Origin: GWF2-33-9 sp964405755
GTDB lineage: Bacteria; Bacteroidota; Ignavibacteria; Kapaibacteriales; UBA2268
Direction of reading: 5' to 3'
DNA length: 6,693 nt
Assembly (NCBI GenBank): GCA_964405755.1
Contig: CAYOPF010000125.1
Coordinates: forward strand, 1-6,693
Made by a program: the position numbers and the translations under genes. This document shows positions 1 to 4,394 of this stretch, piece by piece (position 1 is the stretch's first letter; every line of letters begins with the position of its first letter). The notes below the pieces were generated by a model. The model made no database searches. It was not told the DNA's origin and saw nothing but the letters and a program-made list of their open reading frames with translations.

Positions 1-48
1 AGTTTTACCCGCTCCTGGTCCGCCAAACAAATTAATAATTTTTGCCAT
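1..48 (-). CDS. P-loop NTPase, N-terminal fragment (runs off the left edge)
   Basis: Only the first 16 codons are visible. They read MAKIINLFGGPGAGKT, whose GGPGAGKT is a complete Walker A (phosphate-binding) loop starting nine residues from the N-terminus. A P-loop right after the first beta strand is typical of small ATPases and nucleoside or nucleotide kinases and of AAA-like ATP-binding proteins. The 'INLFGGPGxGKT' wording resembles phage- and bacteria-encoded AAA-type ATPases more than adenylate kinase (usually GxPGAGKGT), but the fragment is too short to choose. AAGGA lies only two bases upstream of the ATG, which is closer than an ideal Shine-Dalgarno. The gene follows the TPR gene on the same strand after 94 bp and has its own promoter-like element at 79–86. 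That this is a coding start is fairly sure; the family is not. Confidence 0.7.
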   Translation of the reverse strand, partial: MAKIINLFGGPGAGKT

Positions 49-78
49 TTTCCTTGAAAGAATTAATTAGAAAAAAGA

Positions 79-86
79 CAAAATTA
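79..86 (-). promoter_or_regulatory. Candidate -7 promoter element (TAnnTTTG) for the P-loop NTPase gene
   Basis: The minus strand reads TAATTTTG, an exact match to the Bacteroidota -7 element TAnnTTTG, 30 nt upstream of the ATG at 48. The element sits inside a 13-base string, TTAATAATTTTGT (minus strand, 90 to 78), that recurs exactly upstream of rpoD at nearly the same distance from its start. No TTG-type -33 box is seen at 17–23 nt, so the call rests on the -7 match and its position. In DNA this AT-rich a chance match is possible. Confidence 0.35.
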
Positions 87-142
87 TTAATATTCGATAA
101 TTGAATTTTGAAAAGTGGAAAATTATTTAAATTGAATAGTAA

Positions 143-1132
143 TTATTTCTTCATCGAATTCAATTGTCTGATAGCTTCCTCTCGCAATTTTGTTAAATCG
201 TTCCTATTTTTCGACTCGTTTACAAATTGCTCTAAATAGACTATCATTTGAGCTGGATTGTTACTTTGCTGGCTAATATATGCTAAATTAAAAAGGTTCT
301 CAACCAAACTTTTATCTATTTCGTATGCTTGTGATAACGCTTTGGCAGCTTCGGAATATTTTTTATTCTGAAGAAAACACATTCCAATATTTGTAAGGGT
401 ATTGCCCTTATTGTCGATTGAGTTAAAGTTGGCTTCAATCAGTTTCATCGCATCATTGCACTTGCTATTGTTTGTTAGGATATTCAACTTAAGCTGAATA
501 AATTCATTGGACGTATACCCGGATTTTTCAGATTTTTCAATATATTTAAGTGCTTCCTGATATTTTTTCAATTGAACAAAGTTATAAACAATATTGATAT
601 AGAACTCTTTGGGAGCCAACTTAGAAAGTTTTTCGAATTTTTGATAATTATCGATAGATTTTTGATATTCACTTAATTCTTGAAGGCAAAAAGCAAGCTG
701 GAAGTAATAATTTGAATCTGCGGAATTAAGTTTAATCAACGATTCGTAATCCTTAGAAGCATTGATGTAAGAAGATTTGCTTTGATATATTATTGCTCGT
801 AAGTAAAGCGATTTTTCGTCCTTCGAGTTGATTTTTATAGATTGGTTCAAATCTTTTAAGGCTTCGTCGAACCTGTTCAATTCATAATAAACAGTAGCAC
901 GGACATAATAGGAAATAGGATTCTTTTTGTTTAATTCGATTGCTTTAGTGATATAGGCAATTGCAGAATCAGGCTTGTTGCTTTCTGCTGCAAGTATGCC
1001 CTTATTAAGGTAATAATTATCTGATAATGCAGATTTTTCCTTCTTTACCAAATAATCTTCTGCATAGGAAACAAAAGAAAATAAACTGATTATTGACATC
1101 AATAATGATAACTGTAGAAACGTTGCTTTCAC
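143..1132 (-). CDS. Secreted/periplasmic TPR-repeat protein
   Basis: This is a 329-residue protein that begins with a Sec signal peptide: Lys2, a hydrophobic stretch over about residues 5–22, and a likely signal peptidase I site after Ala24 (SYA|ED). There is no lipobox cysteine, so the mature protein is probably free in the periplasm or exported. Residues about 38–310 form some eight tetratricopeptide repeats of 34 residues. The clearest are at 38–71, 72–105, 106–139, 140–173, 243–276 and 277–310, with the usual small residues at positions 8 and 20 (for example Ala79 and Ala91, Gly250 and Ala262). TPR arrays are protein–protein scaffolds, and no enzymatic domain is present. The start is GTG (1130–1132): an in-frame TAA precedes it directly, and the next ATG (codon 12) would destroy the signal peptide. 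It lies 50 bp downstream of rpoD on the same strand and may be read through from it. Partner and process are unknown. Confidence 0.88.
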   Translation of the reverse strand: MKATFLQLSLLMSIISLFSFVSYAEDYLVKKEKSALSDNYYLNKGILAAESNKPDSAIAYITKAIELNKKNPISYYVRATVYYELNRFDEALKDLNQSIKINSKDEKSLYLRAIIYQSKSSYINASKDYESLIKLNSADSNYYFQLAFCLQELSEYQKSIDNYQKFEKLSKLAPKEFYINIVYNFVQLKKYQEALKYIEKSEKSGYTSNEFIQLKLNILTNNSKCNDAMKLIEANFNSIDNKGNTLTNIGMCFLQNKKYSEAAKALSQAYEIDKSLVENLFNLAYISQQSNNPAQMIVYLEQFVNESKNRNDLTKLREEAIRQLNSMKK

Positions 1133-1182
1133 TTATCCAAATTCTTATTTAATATGTAAATCATATCAATAAGCTTGCCAAA

Positions 1183-2043
1183 TTAACCTAAAAATGCCTT
1201 AAGTGATTTTGTGCGGTTGGTGTGACGCAAGCGACGAATTGCTTTTTCCTTGATTTGCCGGACTCGTTCACGAGTTAAACCAAATTTCTCACCAATTTCT
1301 TCTAAAGTTAGTGTTTGGCCATCCAAACCAAAATAAAGTTTTACTACTTCGGCTTCTCTGCCGGTAAGAGAAGAAATTACATAATTAATTTCCATTCTTA
1401 ACGACTCGTGGATTAACTCACTATCTGGAGGAAGTTGTTGTTCGTTTGGAATAATATCGAGCAGACGGTTATCCTCGCCTTGTTGTAATGGTGCATCAAC
1501 GGAAAGATGCTTACCAGCAAGACGCATTGTTTCGGCAATCTCTTCGGGAGTCATATCCAATGCTTCAGCTAATTCCTGGGGAGTGGGTTCCCGCTCGAAC
1601 TCTTGCTCAAGTTCATTGAATTTTTTACCAATTTTGTTCAATGCTCCAACTCGGTTCAAAGGTAAACGCACGATACGCGATTGTTCTGCCAAAGCTTGAA
1701 GAATGGACTGACGAATCCACCACACAGCATAGGAAATGAATTTGAAGCCACGATTAACATCGAACCGACGAGCAGCTTTTATCAAACCAAGATTACCTTC
1801 ATTAATCAAATCACCCAGAGATAAACCTTGATTCTGATATTGCTTTGCAACCGACACAACAAATCTCAAATTGGCTTTCACGAGCCTTTCCAGTGCTCTG
1901 TCGGCATCTGGTGCATCGCTTTGAATTCGCTTTGCCAATTCGATTTCGGTATCCTGGTCGAGCAATTCCACCCTTCCAATTTCTTGTAAATACTTATCTA
2001 ATGATTGACTTTCTCGATTAGTATATTGTTTGGTTATTCTCAT
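1183..2043 (-). CDS. rpoD: RNA polymerase primary sigma factor (sigma-70/SigA, group 1)
   Basis: This 286-residue protein directs RNA polymerase to housekeeping promoters. Region 1.2 covers about residues 13–44 (SLDKYLQEIGR). Region 2 follows: 2.1 around 50–77, 2.2 at 78–95 (DLINEGNLGLIKAARRFD), 2.3 at 100–114 (FKFISYAVWWIRQSI) and 2.4 at about 114–128 (AEQSRIVRLP), which reads the -10/-7 element. Region 3 spans about 129–200 and region 4 about 220–281. The region 4 helix-turn-helix is at 247–270 (TLEEIGEKFGLTRERVRQIK), and the protein ends with the usual short tail SLKAFLG. Region 1.1 is absent, which is normal for the short primary sigma factors of Bacteroidota and Chlorobiota and explains why it is half the length of E. 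coli RpoD. It is transcribed divergently from the methyltransferase gene. No Shine-Dalgarno precedes the ATG. Identity is very secure; all core motifs are intact. Confidence 0.97.
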   Translation of the reverse strand: MRITKQYTNRESQSLDKYLQEIGRVELLDQDTEIELAKRIQSDAPDADRALERLVKANLRFVVSVAKQYQNQGLSLGDLINEGNLGLIKAARRFDVNRGFKFISYAVWWIRQSILQALAEQSRIVRLPLNRVGALNKIGKKFNELEQEFEREPTPQELAEALDMTPEEIAETMRLAGKHLSVDAPLQQGEDNRLLDIIPNEQQLPPDSELIHESLRMEINYVISSLTGREAEVVKLYFGLDGQTLTLEEIGEKFGLTRERVRQIKEKAIRRLRHTNRTKSLKAFLG

Positions 2044-2074
2044 ATATTATTTCTGTGGTGATTATAAAAACTTA

Positions 2075-2107
2075 CAAAATTATTAAAAATTAAACGAATA
2101 TTAACAA
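2075..2107 (-). promoter_or_regulatory. Candidate Bacteroidota-type promoter for rpoD
   Basis: The minus strand carries TTG (2107–2105), a 22-nt spacer, and TAATTTTG (2082–2075). This fits the -33 TTG / -7 TAnnTTTG promoter used by the primary sigma factor of Bacteroidota. The -7 box ends 31 nt before the rpoD ATG, implying a leader of roughly 25–28 nt. The spacer is at the long end of what I recall for this class. The core 13-mer TTAATAATTTTGT is shared with the region upstream of the P-loop NTPase gene. Confidence 0.45.
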
Positions 2108-2127
2108 AAAATATTTGATTTTAAAAA

Positions 2128-2158
2128 TTTGAATTATTATTCTTTTTTCATATTTTTG
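2128..2158 (+). promoter_or_regulatory. Candidate Bacteroidota-type promoter for the methyltransferase gene
   Basis: The plus strand carries TTTG (2128–2131), exactly 19 nt of spacer, and TATTTTTG (2151–2158). This is a full match to the Bacteroidota consensus TTTG–N19–TAnnTTTG. It ends 26 nt before the ATG at 2185, so transcription would start at about 2162–2164 with a leader near 20 nt and no Shine-Dalgarno. The surrounding DNA is very AT-rich, which raises the chance-match rate, but both boxes and the spacing agree. Confidence 0.5.
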
Positions 2159-2184
2159 AATTAACTTATTTCCAACTATAACAA

Positions 2185-2946
2185 ATGAAAAATAAAGATA
2201 GAATTCCCGATAAATTATTCAACGAAAATGAACATTATTATGGTAAACCTGCAGAGTATAGTGATAGAATAATCGATAGAAGAATTAGGATTTTGCAAAG
2301 GTATAATGGGTTTTTGAATAAGGACTTGACCTTGCTCGACATTGGTTGTGGAAATGGTGCTACACTTTTCCGACTTGCAGATAAGTTCAAGCATTGTGCC
2401 GGTGTCGATATCACTGATTCCCATCAAGCAACGTTCGAATCTTACAAGCAACAAAATGGAATTTCGAATGTAGAATTGAAAATTGCGGATATCTCCAGTT
2501 TTAGATTTGAACAAAAATTTGACAGGATAATCAGTTTCGAGGTAATTGAGCATTTGGAAAGTGATGAACTTTTGCAATTTTATTACGATACTCTTGCAAG
2601 TGGTGGAGTTATGGCAATAACCGTTCCTAACAAGTGGTGGATATTCGAAACACATGGGGCAAAATTACCTTTACTACCTTGGAACAGGGTTCCATTTTTC
2701 TCATGGCTCCCACGTCCTGTTCATGAAAGATTTGCAAATGCACGAATTTATACTCAAAAAAGAATAGTGAATTTATTGAAAAATTATAAATTTCAGATAA
2801 TCGATGTTGATTATGTAACTGCCCCTATGGATGTTTTACCTGAAGGAAGATTGAAAGATTTTATGATAAATAATATTTTCGACAAAGATACTACATCGAA
2901 CCCATTCAAAGCAGTATCGATTTTTGTGTTGGCTCGCAAATTATAA
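2185..2946 (+). CDS. Class I SAM-dependent methyltransferase, substrate unknown
   Basis: This 253-residue cytoplasmic protein has the Rossmann-like fold of the Methyltransf_11/23 group. Motif I is LLDIGCGNG at residues 50–58, the glycine-rich loop that binds S-adenosylmethionine. The acidic residue ending strand beta-2 (ribose binding) is Asp75 in AGVDI. Asp102 (ADIS) sits where the adenine-contact loop is expected. Residues 112–124 (FDRIISFEVIEHL) form motif II/post-II, with the Glu-His pair (122–123) common to this group. The C-terminal third, rich in Trp and Pro around residues 148–180 (NKWWIFETHG, PFFSWLPRP), is probably the substrate cap and does not point to a known acceptor. The layout resembles UbiG-like or glycan/lipid-modifying enzymes, but nothing next to it settles a pathway. 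It is transcribed divergently from rpoD and converges on tsaD with one base between stop codons. Confidence 0.9.
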   Translation: MKNKDRIPDKLFNENEHYYGKPAEYSDRIIDRRIRILQRYNGFLNKDLTLLDIGCGNGATLFRLADKFKHCAGVDITDSHQATFESYKQQNGISNVELKIADISSFRFEQKFDRIISFEVIEHLESDELLQFYYDTLASGGVMAITVPNKWWIFETHGAKLPLLPWNRVPFFSWLPRPVHERFANARIYTQKRIVNLLKNYKFQIIDVDYVTAPMDVLPEGRLKDFMINNIFDKDTTSNPFKAVSIFVLARKL

Positions 2947-2947
2947 T

Positions 2948-3967
2948 TTATCGATATCGAGTTCTGAGAGAATTGGCATTTGCAACAAAAGTTAAGTCGT
3001 AAAAACTGTCTTTACCTTGTTCTAAAATTTTTTTCTCAGCCAAAAAACCAATCATAGCTGCATTATCCATAGATAATTTTATACTTGGAAGCACAGCACG
3101 TTTTCCAATTTTTTCCAATTCGTTGGTCATTTGGGATTTTAGTTGCGAATTGGCTGATACTCCACCAGCAACTATAACATATTCGACATTGTACTGCTTT
3201 GCGGCTTTTACTGTTTTTGCAACCAGCACATCAACAATAGCAGATTGAACAGAAGCAGCAAGGTCTCTTTTGTTTTGTTCACTCAATCCGTCGGGATAAT
3301 TCTTCTGAATATGATAACGAAATGAAGTTTTTAAACCTGAAAATGAAAAATCAAAATCATTTGAATTAATCATAGAGCGAGGGAACTCAACATAGTTTGG
3401 ATTACCCTCCTTAGTCAGCTTATCGATAATCGGACCGCCGGGATATCCCAAATTCATAAGTTTGGATATTTTGTCGAAAGCTTCTCCAGCTGCATCGTCG
3501 CGGGTAAGGCCGATTATTTCGTATTTATTATATGATTCAACATAAAACAAAGCAGTATGGCCACCACTTACTACCAACGCAATAGATGGAAAACCACAAC
3601 TTGAATCCTGTAAATATCCTGAATAAATATGTCCCTCTATGTGATTGATAGGAACAATTGGTAAATTATGAGCAAGCGACAATCCTTTTGCAAAGTTGAT
3701 TCCTACAACTAAAGAGCCTAATAAGCCTGGTTGATTAGTAACTGCAACTGCCTCGATTTCTTTAATATTAGTATTGGCATCACTTAACGCTTGATGGTAA
3801 ACTTCTGTAATTGTTCTTAAATGGGCACGAGAGGCCAATTCGGGAATTACACCGCCATATTTTGTATGAAAATACTGTGATGAAATTACATTGCTTTTTA
3901 TTTTGGAATTCTCGATAATTGCTATTGATGTTTCGTCGCAAGACGATTCTATTGCCAAAATTTTCAT
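2948..3967 (-). CDS. tsaD: tRNA N6-threonylcarbamoyladenosine transferase TsaD
   Basis: TsaD (formerly Gcp/YgjD; Kae1 family) transfers the threonylcarbamoyl group from threonylcarbamoyl-adenylate to A37 of ANN-decoding tRNAs. It works in the cytoplasm with TsaB and TsaE, whose genes are not in this window. The chosen start gives 339 residues, the normal family length, and opens with the hallmark MKILAIESSCDETS. Metal ligands His109 and His113 (NHIEGH) and Asp301 (SMDNAAMIG) are present. The ASKHA nucleotide-binding motifs are at 134–138 (SGGHT), 157–166 (DDAAGEAFDK) and 267–275 (AGGVSANSQ). An in-frame ATG 17 codons further upstream (4018) is rejected because it adds a non-homologous leader and overlaps the sigma-54 site of the divergent gene. 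No Shine-Dalgarno is seen. The gene is divergent from the S24-like gene and convergent with the methyltransferase gene. Confidence 0.97.
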   Translation of the reverse strand: MKILAIESSCDETSIAIIENSKIKSNVISSQYFHTKYGGVIPELASRAHLRTITEVYHQALSDANTNIKEIEAVAVTNQPGLLGSLVVGINFAKGLSLAHNLPIVPINHIEGHIYSGYLQDSSCGFPSIALVVSGGHTALFYVESYNKYEIIGLTRDDAAGEAFDKISKLMNLGYPGGPIIDKLTKEGNPNYVEFPRSMINSNDFDFSFSGLKTSFRYHIQKNYPDGLSEQNKRDLAASVQSAIVDVLVAKTVKAAKQYNVEYVIVAGGVSANSQLKSQMTNELEKIGKRAVLPSIKLSMDNAAMIGFLAEKKILEQGKDSFYDLTFVANANSLRTRYR

Positions 3968-4012
3968 CGTTTTTATTTTAATAAACGAATATAAAAGCAA
4001 ACTATTAAAAAC

Positions 4013-4028
4013 TGGCACATTATTTGCA
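4013..4028 (+). promoter_or_regulatory. Sigma-54 (RpoN) -24/-12 promoter of the S24/UmuD'-like gene
   Basis: The sequence is TGGCAC (4013–4018), five bases (4019–4023), then TTGCA (4024–4028). This is an exact match to the sigma-54 consensus TGGCAC-N5-TTGCW, with the invariant GG and GC eleven bases apart. It lies in the tsaD/S24-like divergent spacer and points at the S24-like gene. The predicted start of transcription is about 4039, which leaves a leader of about 20 nt containing the AGGAG ribosome site. Sigma-54 promoters need an enhancer-binding activator, often bound 80–200 bp upstream; that would fall within the start of tsaD, where I saw no convincing inverted repeat. No rpoN gene or activator gene is in the window. 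Confidence 0.72.
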
Positions 4029-4047
4029 TAATATCGAGAAATGCAAC

Positions 4048-4052
4048 AGGAG
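4048..4052 (+). promoter_or_regulatory. Shine-Dalgarno AGGAG deciding the start of the S24-like gene
   Basis: AGGAG lies six bases before the ATG at 4059, ideal spacing. It lies inside the reading frame if the upstream ATG (4041) were used, and that ATG would be only about two bases from the predicted transcription start. It is the one clear, well-spaced Shine-Dalgarno seen in this window. Confidence 0.65.
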
Positions 4053-4058
4053 AAGAAA

Positions 4059-4394
4059 ATGACTTATATAACCAAAGACGTTGAGATAAGTTCACCGAAC
4101 ATAACCACTAATTCGAGCTTTTTCTTAATTAGGGTGAACGGAAATTCGATGATTGATGCTAATATTGCAACTGATGATTATTTGTTAGTGGATAGGAACT
4201 ATTCAGATTTGACAAATTCAATTGTAATTGCTGAATTGAATGGGGCTTGGACAGTAAAGAACTTCTCGATAAACAAAAATGGGGGTATTGAATTAGTCCC
4301 ATCAAACGATTTTTATAATACTATCGAAGTAACCGAAGAGGATAATTTTAAAGTAATCGGAAAAGTAGTAAAAGTAATTAAAAGTTTTAACTAA
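4059..4394 (+). CDS. Small S24-family (UmuD'-like) peptidase-fold protein without a cleavage segment
   Basis: This 111-residue protein is nearly all LexA/UmuD-type S24 domain. The nucleophile Ser30 lies in NGNSMID, matching GDSMID around Ser60 of E. coli UmuD. The general base Lys67 lies in WTVKNF, matching FTVKKL around Lys97. Both pairs are 37 residues apart. The rest also follows UmuD: DDYLLVD, SIVIAELNG, and the ending EEDNFKVIGKVVKVIKSF. There is no N-terminal DNA-binding domain and no Ala/Cys-Gly cleavage site; only 29 residues precede Ser30, so it resembles mature UmuD'. UmuD' partners UmuC in DNA polymerase V, but no umuC follows here: the next gene converges on it and overlaps it by 4 bp. 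An earlier in-frame ATG (4041, +6 residues) is possible, but the AGGAG at 4048–4052 and the predicted transcript start favour 4059. The fold assignment is firm; a lesion-bypass role is inference. Confidence 0.85.
   Translation: MTYITKDVEISSPNITTNSSFFLIRVNGNSMIDANIATDDYLLVDRNYSDLTNSIVIAELNGAWTVKNFSINKNGGIELVPSNDFYNTIEVTEEDNFKVIGKVVKVIKSFN

Noticed and set aside
105..125. Inverted repeat AATTTT/AAAATT after the TPR gene as a terminator
   Set aside because: It has six A/T pairs only, with a nine-base loop and no GC stem, which is too weak in DNA of this composition.
1165..1180. A second sigma-54-like site on the minus strand ahead of the TPR gene (TGGCAA-N5-TTGAT)
   Set aside because: The -24 box is close, but the -12 box lacks the invariant GC (TTGAT instead of TTGCA), so it should not work as a sigma-54 promoter.
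2044..2184. A small RNA or riboswitch in the AT-rich rpoD/methyltransferase spacer
   Set aside because: No GC-containing stem or conserved element is visible; promoter elements account for what can be recognised.
2215..2655. A 146-codon open frame on the minus strand inside the methyltransferase gene
   Set aside because: It is wholly antisense to a gene with clear methyltransferase motifs, and its translation shows no domain or plausible protein composition.
3936..3947. A small hairpin CGTC-GCAA-GACG near the start of tsaD as a possible activator or repressor site
   Set aside because: The stem is only four base pairs and falls on codons for the conserved SSCDET motif, so coding constraint explains it.
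3968..4018. A 17-residue N-terminal extension of TsaD from the ATG at 4018
   Set aside because: TsaD proteins begin at MKILAIESS-like sequence. The extension is non-homologous and would overlap the sigma-54 -24 box.
4041..4058. The upstream ATG (4041) as start of the S24-like gene
   Set aside because: AGGAG at 4048–4052 is ideally spaced for the ATG at 4059, and the predicted transcript start near 4039 leaves no leader for 4041. It is not excluded, since leaderless initiation exists.
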